The translations under genes and the position numbers were made by a program. Below, piece after piece: positions 28,909 through 37,517 of a stretch of DNA of 64,000 nucleotides. Within the stretch, counting starts at the first letter, position 1, and each line of letters begins with the position of its first letter. This DNA comes from Duganella dendranthematis. Its GTDB lineage: Bacteria > Pseudomonadota > Gammaproteobacteria > Burkholderiales > Burkholderiaceae_D. Where the stretch lies: NCBI RefSeq assembly GCF_012849375.1, contig NZ_CP051684.1, forward strand, positions 1,054,001-1,118,000. The letters run 5' to 3'. The notes under the pieces are model-generated. The model was not told the DNA's origin. It worked only from the letters and a program-made list of their open reading frames with translations, and searched no databases.

Positions 28909-29673
28909 TTACGGTCTTCGCTTGCGCGCGAACGCCGCCGGCGTCATGCCGCTGTAGCGCTTGAAATCGCGGCTCAGGTGCGACTGGTCGGTGTAGCCCA
29001 GCGCCTGCGCCAAGTCGGCAAGCTTGATGTCCGGCTCGGCCCACAGCCGGTTACGCGCCTGTTCAAAGCGCATCAGGCCGGACACGTCCTTCACCGTATG
29101 CCCGGACGACTGCTTGAACTTGCGCTCCAGCGTGCGCACCGTCGCATGCGCCGCTGCGGCCACCTCGCTGACCGGCAGCACGCCGCGCGCCTCCAGCATC
29201 GCCGCGCCGGCCTTGAACAGCGTAGGATCCAGCGCTGCCGGCTGTGCGCCGTTGAAGTAATCCGCCAGCAGCGCCACCGCATCCTCGATGCGCCCGTCAG
29301 CCACGCAGGCTTGCAAAGCCGGTTGCAGCGCCGCCACCGGATGCTCGAACGCGCGCAAGCCATCCCTGTCCGCCGGCAGGCCGAGCAAATCGAACACGGT
29401 CCACGGATAACAGCGGACGCCGATCACCTCCAGCACGTCGTCGGTGGTCAGATGCAGCGGCTGGTTGAGCAAACCCATCAGGAATGGCGACGGCAGTGGC
29501 TTGCCATCCAGATAACAGCTACCGAAGTAAAAAATGATCTCCGCATACCCATCCGGGATGATTTCGAAGCGCGGTCCATGGTCGGCGCGGCGGGTGTGCC
29601 AGAAGCACCGGATGGCGCCGCGCAACGGCTCAGGAGGCGCAAATTCGCGGTGAAGATCATGCATTGTAGTCAT
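28909..29673 (-). CDS. AraC-family transcriptional regulator
   Basis: A 254-residue regulator. The N-terminal half (FAPPEPLRGAIRCFWHTRRA, FEIIPDGYAEIIFYFG) is the DUF6597-type sensor found in many AraC proteins. The C-terminal DNA-binding half has two helix-turn-helix units (VSEVAAAAHATVRTLERKFK and LADLAQALGYTDQSHLSRDFKRY). It is probably co-transcribed with the downstream monooxygenase gene and may control it. The start is uncertain: an in-frame ATG at 29664 is also possible, and no clear ribosome binding site was found for either. Confidence 0.85.
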   Translation of the reverse strand: MTTMHDLHREFAPPEPLRGAIRCFWHTRRADHGPRFEIIPDGYAEIIFYFGSCYLDGKPLPSPFLMGLLNQPLHLTTDDVLEVIGVRCYPWTVFDLLGLPADRDGLRAFEHPVAALQPALQACVADGRIEDAVALLADYFNGAQPAALDPTLFKAGAAMLEARGVLPVSEVAAAAHATVRTLERKFKQSSGHTVKDVSGLMRFEQARNRLWAEPDIKLADLAQALGYTDQSHLSRDFKRYSGMTPAAFARKRRP

Positions 29674-29720
29674 ATCGATACTATTTTCATGTTTATTTGA
29701 TGCTTCGCAAGCTTGTGCGC

Positions 29721-29750
29721 CTTGAAATGGACCGAGGTCGTCCCTATAAT
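29721..29750 (+). promoter_or_regulatory. groESL promoter (overlapping sigma32 and sigma70 elements)
   Basis: CTTGAAA at 29721-29727 followed after 14 bp by CCCTATAAT (29742-29750) fits a sigma32 heat-shock promoter. The same bases contain TTGAAA and TATAAT with a 17-bp spacer, a near-ideal sigma70 promoter. The CIRCE operator begins at the last base of the -10. Confidence 0.8.
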
Positions 29751-29776
29751 TAGCACTCGTTACGGTGGAGTGCTAA
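29750..29776. promoter_or_regulatory. CIRCE operator (HrcA binding site) of groESL
   Basis: TTAGCACTC-N9-GAGTGCTAA is a perfect CIRCE element, the binding site of the HrcA repressor. It immediately follows the -10 element and lies about 85 bp upstream of groES, so HrcA would block transcription initiation. An hrcA gene is not in the window. Confidence 0.95.
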
Positions 29777-29860
29777 CAGCACCCAGCTCAACTTTCCGTC
29801 GTAGCAATCTGATTGAAACGACAACCAACTGTACCATTGTTAAAAATTAAGGAGTTTTGT

Positions 29861-30151
29861 ATGAACCTTCGCCCTTTGAACGATCGCGTAATCGTCAAAC
29901 GCCTCGACCAGGAAACCAAAACTGCGTCCGGCCTGATCATCCCTGATGCGGCTGCTGAAAAACCAGATCAAGGCGAAGTCCTGGCGGTTGGCAATGGCAA
30001 GATCCTGGAAGATGGCAAAGTCCGTCCTCTGGATGTCAAGGTAGGCGACCGCGTCCTGTTCGGCAAATACGCCGGCCAGACCGTCAAGATCGACGGCCAG
30101 GAACTGATGGTCATGCGCGAAGAAGACATCATGGCGATCGTCACCAAGTAA
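29861..30151 (+). CDS. groES: Co-chaperonin GroES
   Basis: The 10-kDa lid of the GroEL folding chamber; 96 residues, the normal length. The sequence [20 protein letters not shown], the mobile loop ([17 protein letters not shown]), the roof and [17 protein letters not shown] are typical. The ATG at 29861 has a GGAG site (29851-29854); the earlier in-frame ATG at 29813 is in the leader. Its expression is set by the composite promoter and CIRCE upstream, and groEL follows after 47 bp. Confidence 0.97.
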   Translation: MNLRPLNDRVIVKRLDQETKTASGLIIPDAAAEKPDQGEVLAVGNGKILEDGKVRPLDVKVGDRVLFGKYAGQTVKIDGQELMVMREEDIMAIVTK

Positions 30152-30168
30152 TTCCTGGTCCCGACTGA

Positions 30169-31848
<1,680 letters not shown>

Positions 31849-31882
31849 TGTTGCCGGCCGGCTGACTTAGCCTGCCAACAAG

Positions 31883-31915
31883 AGCCCGCGAAGCTTCGGC
31901 GACGCGGGCTTTTTT
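31883..31915 (+). terminator. Rho-independent terminator after groEL
   Basis: The 8-bp GC-rich stem AGCCCGCG / CGCGGGCT (31883-31890 with 31903-31910) has a 12-nt loop and is followed by six Ts. It lies 34 bp after the groEL stop codon. Confidence 0.9.
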
Positions 31916-31930
31916 GCATCTGCTAAACTG

Positions 31931-32389
31931 ATGCGCATGAAATTATTCCCTCTTTTGCTCGCCGCGCTGCCGGCCATCGCACTGGCGCAGGACGTGCCGC
32001 CGGTGCTGCATCCCGACCAACTGAATGCCATCCACGCCGCGCCCGGCGTCACGCTGTGGGAACTGAGCGGCCGCACCGCGCCCCCCGGCGCCCGCAGCGA
32101 CAAGGTCAGCGTGGCGCTGTTCCGGCTCGAACCCGGCAAGGCCAGCGCGTGGAGCCACAACAAGCTGGGCGAGGAATCGTTCTTCGTGCTCAGCGGCGAG
32201 GGCGAGGTCTGGACCGACAGCAAGGTGCAGGCGGTGAAGCCTGGTTCCTACATCGTCATCCAGCCCAGCACGGTGCGCTCGATCCGCGCCAGCAAGGGCG
32301 TGCCGCTGACGTTCTACGCCGTCACGTCGCCCGCGTGGAGCAGTGACGATGACGTCCTGACCGCCGCGCCTGTCGGCGCCCCAAAATAA
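31931..32389 (+). CDS. Exported cupin-domain protein
   Basis: A 152-residue single-domain cupin with a signal peptide (KLFPLLLAALPAIALA). The cupin fold is suggested by FRLEPGKASAWSHNKLGEESFFVLSGEGEVW and the second motif PGSYIVIQPSTVRSI. The usual metal-binding HxH pair of cupin motif 1 is only partly present (SHNKLGEESF), so metal binding is uncertain. It could start at 31931 or at the second Met, 31937; neither has a strong ribosome binding site. It lies right after the groEL terminator. The substrate is unknown. Confidence 0.75.
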   Translation: MRMKLFPLLLAALPAIALAQDVPPVLHPDQLNAIHAAPGVTLWELSGRTAPPGARSDKVSVALFRLEPGKASAWSHNKLGEESFFVLSGEGEVWTDSKVQAVKPGSYIVIQPSTVRSIRASKGVPLTFYAVTSPAWSSDDDVLTAAPVGAPK

Positions 32390-32475
32390 CCGCCCGACCG
32401 CTATCGTGGCGCGTCCCAAAGGCGCTTTCGGACTACAATCTGCGTTCCCATGAACTTCGCCTGAAGGAGTACAGC

Positions 32476-32904
32476 ATGGAAACACAAGAACTGCACCGTG
32501 GCCGCTTGATCGACCATATTCACCTGGTCGTGTCCGACCTTCCCGCTACGCAAAAATTCTATATCGCCGTGTTTGACGTGCTGGGCATCCCACTGGGTGG
32601 CGCCGGCGACGACTATTTTTGGGCTGATGAGTTGTTCGTGTCGACCGCGGACAGCGATGCGGCGCTAGGCGTGCTGACGGGCCGCCATCACCTGGCGTTT
32701 CAGGCCAGCGACCGCAAGATGGTGGAGGCGTTCTACCACGCGGCCCTGGACGCCGGCGGCAAGGACAATGGCGCACCGGGCGAACGTCCCTACCACCCCG
32801 GGTACTTCGCCGCCTTCGTGCTCGACCCGGCCGGCAACAACATCGAAGCGGTGTTCCACGGTGAGGCCAAGCGCAGCGCGCCGTCCGTGCGCATCACGTT
32901 CTAA
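32476..32904 (+). CDS. VOC family (glyoxalase/dioxygenase-fold) protein
   Basis: A 142-residue cytosolic protein of the vicinal-oxygen-chelate superfamily. Candidate metal ligands are His in IDHIHLVVSDL, His in GRHHLAFQASD and Glu in DPAGNNIEAVFHG, in the usual positions of paired beta-alpha-beta-beta-beta modules. The start at 32476 follows an AAGGAG site. Such small VOC proteins include glyoxalases, dioxygenases and antibiotic-resistance proteins, so the substrate cannot be named. It converges with, and overlaps by 4 bp, the unknown gene at 32901-33263. Confidence 0.85.
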   Translation: METQELHRGRLIDHIHLVVSDLPATQKFYIAVFDVLGIPLGGAGDDYFWADELFVSTADSDAALGVLTGRHHLAFQASDRKMVEAFYHAALDAGGKDNGAPGERPYHPGYFAAFVLDPAGNNIEAVFHGEAKRSAPSVRITF

Positions 32905-33263
32905 CGGTGGCGAGGCCATTCCGCGCGCAACTGGCGCAGCAACTCCTCGCCATTGTCCGGGTACATTTCCGGATCGCGCTCTTTCAGGATGGTACTCGCT
33001 TCACTCATGGCGATGGAGTAGTGCCGGATGGTCTGTTGATCCAGCTGATCAATTTCTTTTTGCTGCTCGGCTTCGATGCCCGCCAGAATTGCGAGCGTTA
33101 GCGCCCGACTCTCCGGGCCAGGCACGCAATCGGGATGATCCGTAAAGATATCCAGTCGCATTTCCTTAGGCCACGCCGCATGCTCAAATGCTCGCCGAAC
33201 GTAGAACATTGCTTCGATAGCTGTGTCATAAGGTACTGATTCAACATAAGCAAGTATGTTCAT
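32901..33263 (-). CDS. Unrecognised protein, second gene of an orphan pair
   Basis: A 120-residue, largely helical, acidic protein starting MNILAYVESVPYDTAIEAMF. The start is fixed by a GGGAGG site upstream of the ATG at 33263. I recognise no family: there is no signal peptide, membrane segment, nuclease motif or helix-turn-helix that I can identify. The middle (ALTLAILAGIEAEQQKEIDQ) looks like a helix pair. It lies 13 bp after the stop of the 161-residue gene on the same strand, so the two form an operon. The pair is more AT-rich than its neighbours, which suggests acquisition. A toxin-antitoxin or immunity-type pair is one possibility; nothing in the sequence proves it. Confidence 0.65.
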   Translation of the reverse strand: MNILAYVESVPYDTAIEAMFYVRRAFEHAAWPKEMRLDIFTDHPDCVPGPESRALTLAILAGIEAEQQKEIDQLDQQTIRHYSIAMSEASTILKERDPEMYPDNGEELLRQLRAEWPRHR

Positions 33264-33276
33264 GTCATCCTCCCTG

Positions 33277-33762
33277 TTACAGTTCAATCGCATCGAACAG
33301 ATGACGTGGCAGATCCGTGATGATGTATTCCTCGGATAACGAACTGGCCCTGTTTCTGATATCAACCAACTTCACTCTGCCGGTAACAGGATGCAAGGGA
33401 ATAACAAACATTAGTGGCACAAAATCTGATACGTGAGCAAACCGTGCTATCCGTTTGATTTGAAGGTATTGCGATCGCGTTATGATACCAGCCGCGCGCT
33501 TGATGGCTGCTCCATGTTCAATTCCGTCCCGCACGTCCGCTATCTTTGCCGAGTGAAGGTCGCCAGCGTCGACATCCCTTTTGAGACTCCAATAGATAGC
33601 GCGGGGATTCGAACTCGGCGGGATCGAGTTGGGCAGGCTGAACACAGATTCCGCGTCGAAGAAGGGTGCGCACCAGGCGTAATGTCGCTGGCCATAATAA
33701 TGCTGGCAGATCTGGTAGGACAGCCACGTACTGCAGGAATAATAGATGCGCTTGCTGTTCAT
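33277..33762 (-). CDS. Unrecognised protein, first gene of an orphan pair
   Basis: A 161-residue protein rich in aromatic residues and Cys near the start (MNSKRIYYSCSTWLSYQI, then HYYGQRHYAWCAPFFDAES), followed by a charged middle and a hydrophobic strand region (FVPLMFVIPLHPVTGRVKLV). The N-terminal Tyr/His/Trp-rich block could be a nucleotide- or nucleic-acid-binding or catalytic surface, but I cannot assign a family. The GGAGGAGG site just before the ATG at 33762 is very strong, suggesting efficient translation. It is followed after 13 bp by the 120-residue gene. Base composition is lower in GC than in the flanking genes. Confidence 0.65.
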   Translation of the reverse strand: MNSKRIYYSCSTWLSYQICQHYYGQRHYAWCAPFFDAESVFSLPNSIPPSSNPRAIYWSLKRDVDAGDLHSAKIADVRDGIEHGAAIKRAAGIITRSQYLQIKRIARFAHVSDFVPLMFVIPLHPVTGRVKLVDIRNRASSLSEEYIITDLPRHLFDAIEL

Positions 33763-33824
33763 GTCGCCACCTCCTCCTGCGCTTGTAGCACAACGAAGCG
33801 TGGCGGCGACTGAGGCTGATCAAC

Positions 33825-34247
33825 TCAGGCGTCGCTGTACGCGTCTTCGAGTTCTTCGCGGCGCGGGGTGTCGGCGATGTGGAGGATGAGGGTGTCTTGC
33901 AGGTCAGCCGGATGGGACGCGCGGTGGCGGGCGAACCAGAACACTTCTTCCAGATCGTCATCCTCATGCGCGGTGACCAGCACGCGGTGCTGTTCCGCCA
34001 CGTCTTCGTAGTTGACGGCTTCCAGCGCCGCATCCTCGACCGCCTCGCGCCATTGTTCGCTGTCCTTGCCCCACACCAGCACATACAGGCTGCCGGACTC
34101 GATCAGCCAGCGGCTGATGTCCCACATGGTGGTTTCCTGCACTTCAACATCGGCGACAAGAATGGTTTTGAACGCACGCAGGCCTTCCAATACAGGAAGG
34201 TCGGCGTCCGGGTGAAAGTGAAAATATTTAGGTGCTGGAGTTTGCAT
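33825..34247 (-). CDS. Uncharacterised small acidic protein
   Basis: A 140-residue acidic protein with no signal peptide or membrane segment, starting MQTPAPKYFHFHPDADLPVL. It has an alternating strand/helix pattern (AFKTILVADVEVQE, MWDISRWLIESGSLYVLVWG, QHRVLVTAHEDDDLEEVFWF) suggesting an alpha/beta fold. I do not recognise the family with confidence. It lies 29 bp downstream of the SMP-30 lactonase gene and 62 bp upstream of the orphan pair, all on the minus strand. A hairpin (34252-34273) sits 4 nt before its ATG, where no clear ribosome binding site is seen, so translation may be weak or controlled. Confidence 0.7.
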   Translation of the reverse strand: MQTPAPKYFHFHPDADLPVLEGLRAFKTILVADVEVQETTMWDISRWLIESGSLYVLVWGKDSEQWREAVEDAALEAVNYEDVAEQHRVLVTAHEDDDLEEVFWFARHRASHPADLQDTLILHIADTPRREELEDAYSDA

Positions 34248-34251
34248 GGCG

Positions 34252-34273
34252 GCGGGCTTGTACTAAAGCCCGC
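34252..34273. other. Hairpin between the SMP-30 lactonase gene and the next gene
   Basis: GCGGGCTT and AAGCCCGC (8 bp, perfect) surround a 6-nt loop. On the minus strand it falls just after the lactonase stop and ends 4 nt before the next start codon, where a ribosome binding site would normally be. No T-run follows on the minus strand; on the plus strand ATTTTAG follows. It may be a weak terminator or a translation-limiting structure. Confidence 0.55.
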
Positions 34274-34276
34274 ATT

Positions 34277-35158
34277 TTAGCCGAAGCGCGCCGCCGGCAC
34301 GCCGGCAACGTCAACCCGTACCGCAAACACGGCGCCGGTCAGCGGATGAGCGGCCAGTTGCTCGGGCGTGTTGTCCTCGCTGGCGGTGGTGATGAACAGC
34401 GTTTTCAGATCGTCGCCGCCGAAGGTGCACGAGGCCGGATTGCGCACCGGCACCGCGATGGTCTCCAGTAACTCGCCATCCGCCGAGTAACGGCAGACGC
34501 GGCTGCCACCCCATTGCGCGATCCACACGCAGCCTTCGCTGTCGACCGTCATGCCGTCCGGTGAACCTTCGCCATCGCCGAACTGGCGCCATACGCGCGG
34601 CTCGCCCAGCGTGCCGTCGGCCGCCAGCGGATAGGCGTAGGTGCGGCCTTCGTAGCTGTCGGTGTGGTACATGGTGGCGCCGTCCAGACTGAAGGTCGGG
34701 CCGTTGCAGATGTGATAGTCGTTCTCGGTAGCGTGCAGCTGATGATCGGTATCCAGGCGGAACAGCGTGCCGATCGCTTGCGCGTAATCGGTGTTGTGCA
34801 TCGAACCGGCCCAGATACGGCCGGCGCTGTCGACCTTGGCATCGTTCATGCGCAGGCCGCTATCCTCGGGGAACGGACGGTGCAGATACGCGATGCGCAG
34901 CTCAGGCTCCAGCCACACGCGGGCAATGCCGTCGCGCAGGCCGGCCATGAAGCCGTCGCCGTCGCGGCGTGCGATCAGCCAGCAGATGTAGTCCGGCATG
35001 GCCCAGCTGTAGCGCTCGCCGCTGCCGACATCGACCGCGTGCAGGTTCTGGCTTTTCAGGTCGACAAAGTACAGGCGGTTCTGTTCCGCCACCCACAGCG
35101 GGCCTTCGCCCAGTTGTGCGCCCAGGTCCCACAGGCACTGCACATCATGCTTGCTCAT
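34277..35158 (-). CDS. SMP-30/gluconolactonase family lactonase (probable galactonolactonase)
   Basis: A 293-residue beta-propeller lactonase, probably opening galactono-lactone to galactonate. All expected metal-site motifs are intact: the Glu in AQLGEGPLWVAEQNRLYFVD, the Asn in GLRMNDAKVDSAGRIWAGSM, the Asn in ICNGPTFSLDG and the Asp in GSPDGMTVDSEGCVW. It is the third gene after dgoK and dgoA, 31 bp downstream of dgoA, which argues for a role in galactose rather than glucose or arabinose catabolism. No signal peptide is present, so it acts in the cytosol. Compare the degenerate paralogue at 19017-19943. Confidence 0.92.
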   Translation of the reverse strand: MSKHDVQCLWDLGAQLGEGPLWVAEQNRLYFVDLKSQNLHAVDVGSGERYSWAMPDYICWLIARRDGDGFMAGLRDGIARVWLEPELRIAYLHRPFPEDSGLRMNDAKVDSAGRIWAGSMHNTDYAQAIGTLFRLDTDHQLHATENDYHICNGPTFSLDGATMYHTDSYEGRTYAYPLAADGTLGEPRVWRQFGDGEGSPDGMTVDSEGCVWIAQWGGSRVCRYSADGELLETIAVPVRNPASCTFGGDDLKTLFITTASEDNTPEQLAAHPLTGAVFAVRVDVAGVPAARFG

Positions 35159-35189
35159 CAGTTCGGTTCCTCAGATTAGAGAGCCGCCA

Positions 35190-35813
35190 TCATACGGCCA
35201 AAGCGCGCCAGGTGCTAACGAACGCTTCCGCGCGCTCCTTCAGCTGCTCCAGCGTCACGCCCGGGGTGTACAGCGCGCCGCCGATGCCGAAACCGGTGGC
35301 GCCGGCCTTGACCCAGTCGGCCATGGTTTCCGGCGACACGCCGCCCACCGGCCACACCGGCGTACCAGCCGGCAGCACGCTCTTGAGCGCCTTGATGCCG
35401 CCGTGGCCAACCGACTCGGCCGGGAAAATCTTCAGCGCGTGGGCGCCGGCGTCCAGCGCGGCAAACGCCTCGCTTGGCGTCGCCACGCCTGGTGCGCAGT
35501 ACATGCCCAGTTCGGCCGCGCGACGGATCACCGCCGGCACGCAGTTCGGCGACACCAGCAGGCGGCCACCGGCTGCGAAGACTGCGTCCACGTGATCGAC
35601 GGTGAGCATGGTGCCACCGCCGACCAGCGTATCGGGCAGTTCCAGCGCGACGATGGCGGCGATCGCCTCAAGCGCGCCCGGACGGTTCAGCGGCACTTCC
35701 AGCGCGCGGAAGCCAGCCGTATGCAGCACCTTGGCGACATCCACCGCTTCGGCGGGATTCAAGCCGCGCAGGATGGCAACCAGCGGCGTGGCAGGATGGG
35801 TAACAGTAGTCAT
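35190..35813 (-). CDS. dgoA: 2-dehydro-3-deoxy-6-phosphogalactonate aldolase
   Basis: This aldolase cleaves 2-dehydro-3-deoxy-6-phosphogalactonate to pyruvate and glyceraldehyde 3-phosphate, the last step of the De Ley-Doudoroff route. The 207-residue protein has the class I KDPG-aldolase features: Glu in FRALEVPLNRP and the Schiff-base Lys in HALKIFPAES, with phosphate-binding GVSPETMADW and GIGGALYTPG. The ATG at 35813, 2 bp after the dgoK stop codon, gives the family N-terminus; the in-frame ATG at 35849 would overlap dgoK. The fold is shared with Entner-Doudoroff KDPG aldolase, but the dgoK partner supports the galactonate role. Confidence 0.94.
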   Translation of the reverse strand: MTTVTHPATPLVAILRGLNPAEAVDVAKVLHTAGFRALEVPLNRPGALEAIAAIVALELPDTLVGGGTMLTVDHVDAVFAAGGRLLVSPNCVPAVIRRAAELGMYCAPGVATPSEAFAALDAGAHALKIFPAESVGHGGIKALKSVLPAGTPVWPVGGVSPETMADWVKAGATGFGIGGALYTPGVTLEQLKERAEAFVSTWRALAV

Positions 35814-35815
35814 GG

Positions 35816-36715
35816 TCAGGCTTTCAGGAATTGGGAAATGGCGGTGCAATACACCGCATGTGGGTCGAGCACCTTACAGTTCAAGCCGAAATGCTGCGCG
35901 GCCAGCGCATAGCGCGCCGCCAGCGCCGGCGAACCGATCACGGCAATGCCCTGCCCTTCGGCCGCACGCGCCGCAGCGGCGAACTCGGCGCCGATCAGCA
36001 GGCCGCTGACGGTGGCCGCCGCCTGCTGTGCCGGCGCCGCGCGCGACACCACGCCGGCGCGCACGCGGAACAGACTATTCGACAGCGGTTCGTTGCGCGC
36101 CGCCTGATTGAGGCCGGTGGCAAAGCCGTCGGCGTCGGCACTGTCGCCGCCCATCATCGACGACAAGGTGCCGCCCTTGGACAGCATGGAAAACAGTTCG
36201 CCGGTCATGTAGGTGGCAAACGACTGGATCACGCCGTCACGCAGCAACACCCACTTGCTGTGGGTGCCGGGCAGCACCAGCCAGCCGTCGCGGTGGCCCT
36301 GCGCGACCGCGCCCAGCAGCTGGGTTTCCTCGCCGCGCATCACATCGGACGAAGCACCGTTGCGGTACACATAGCCCGGCACGATGGTGGCACGGCCGGC
36401 CCAGGCCGGATCGGTGACGGCCGCCAAGTGCTGCGGCAACTGCGTCAGCGGCACCGAGGCGTCGAGGTAATCGACCTCCTGCCAGCCGGAGGCGCTGCCC
36501 ACCATGCCGGACATGATCACCGGCACGTCGGCCGGCAGTTGCATCGCGTCCAGCAGACCGGCCAGCGAGGCGCCAAACTGGTCGCGTCCGCCCACGGCCA
36601 GCATGCCCTGGCCGTCTTCATGCTCGGCCAGGCAGGCGCCCGATTGATCTATCAGATAGGCGCGCCGGTTGCTGGTGCCCCAATCGATTCCCACAATATT
36701 CTTGTTCACAGGCAT
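35816..36715 (-). CDS. dgoK: 2-dehydro-3-deoxygalactonokinase
   Basis: DgoK phosphorylates 2-dehydro-3-deoxygalactonate at C6 with ATP. The 299-residue protein starts with the sugar-kinase phosphate motif NIVGIDWGTSNRRAYLID and contains VIMSGMVGSASGW, VMRGEETQLLGAV and LPGTHSKWVLL, all characteristic of the DgoK family. The ATG at 36715 is chosen because the upstream extension (to 36859) is a hydrophobic, unrelated sequence. It leads the dgoK-dgoA-lactonase operon. A candidate LysR site lies 73 bp upstream (36788-36802). Confidence 0.95.
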   Translation of the reverse strand: MPVNKNIVGIDWGTSNRRAYLIDQSGACLAEHEDGQGMLAVGGRDQFGASLAGLLDAMQLPADVPVIMSGMVGSASGWQEVDYLDASVPLTQLPQHLAAVTDPAWAGRATIVPGYVYRNGASSDVMRGEETQLLGAVAQGHRDGWLVLPGTHSKWVLLRDGVIQSFATYMTGELFSMLSKGGTLSSMMGGDSADADGFATGLNQAARNEPLSNSLFRVRAGVVSRAAPAQQAAATVSGLLIGAEFAAAARAAEGQGIAVIGSPALAARYALAAQHFGLNCKVLDPHAVYCTAISQFLKA

Positions 36716-36787
36716 ATCCTTTACTGATGCTGCGACGATGGTACGAAAATCCGCCCTCAACAGCCAATGAATTATCTCGCCGGAGTA

Positions 36788-36802
36788 ATACCAAAATAAT
36801 AT
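36788..36802. promoter_or_regulatory. Candidate LysR-type operator upstream of dgoK
   Basis: ATACCAAAATAATAT shares the ATACCAA half and the T-N11-A spacing with the site upstream of the TonB receptor (17962-17976). It lies 73 bp upstream of the dgoK start on an AT-rich stretch. No regulator gene is adjacent to this operon, consistent with control by the GbpR-like LysR encoded at 17990-18958. Confidence 0.45.
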
Positions 36803-36926
36803 AGGGAAGCCACGAAACATTATCGACAAAGCAATGCAAAACGCGTAAAAAAAGAGCAAAAGTTGCCCCTAAGATGCCTTTGGTTTAGTATGGCCGACTA
36901 TAAAATCAGTCTTCTGAATCCCCCTC

Positions 36927-37517
36927 ATGGAATTAAGCAAGCAGTCTTCCCGCAAACTGGTCATCGCCGGCGTCGCCACGGCGGTTGTCGCGCTGGGCTT
37001 TGCCGCCTATTTTGCCAGCGCCCCGTCAGCCGAATCGCAGGTCGTGGTCAAGGTGCCCGCAGCGTCGTCGGCCAGCGCCAGCAGCGCAGCCGTCGCCAAG
37101 AAGCCGGTCCCGGCCGCGACGCCAGCACGTCCGGCCGAGATCAAGGACCCGGCGCCACCGCCTGAGCCGCGTGCCGTGCGCACCAAGGAACAAGGCGCAG
37201 CGGCTTTGATGTCGCTGCCGGAACTGCAAGCCTGGTCGGCGCTGATTGAGAAAAACACCAACGGCAAGGCCCACGGCGGCCTGCTGGAATACGATCCGGT
37301 GCCACGCAAGCTAAACGGCAAAAACTACTGGCAGTTCAGCTTTGTGGAAAACAGTGCCGAGTCGGCGCTGCGCTGGGAAAGCTTCCTGGTGTCGTCCAGC
37401 GACGATGAGATCCTGGTCGAAGACGGCGCCAACGACGAAGTCATCAGCCTGGCGCGCTGGCGCCGCGAAAAGCATCCAGCCAAGCGCACCGCATTCGACA
37501 GCCAGCCGGCCAACTAA
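36927..37517 (+). CDS. Membrane-anchored hypothetical protein with an Ala/Pro-rich linker
   Basis: A 196-residue protein with an N-terminal basic stretch and one transmembrane segment (about residues 11-29, LVIAGVATAVVALGFAAYF), an Ala/Ser/Pro-rich linker to about residue 85, and a C-terminal domain (about 95-196) in the periplasm by the positive-inside rule. The C-terminal part contains WSALIEKNTNGKAHGGLLEYD and RKLNGKNYWQFSFVENSAES. I do not recognise the family. Its stop overlaps the stop of the converging MFS gene. Confidence 0.7.
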   Translation: MELSKQSSRKLVIAGVATAVVALGFAAYFASAPSAESQVVVKVPAASSASASSAAVAKKPVPAATPARPAEIKDPAPPPEPRAVRTKEQGAAALMSLPELQAWSALIEKNTNGKAHGGLLEYDPVPRKLNGKNYWQFSFVENSAESALRWESFLVSSSDDEILVEDGANDEVISLARWRREKHPAKRTAFDSQPAN

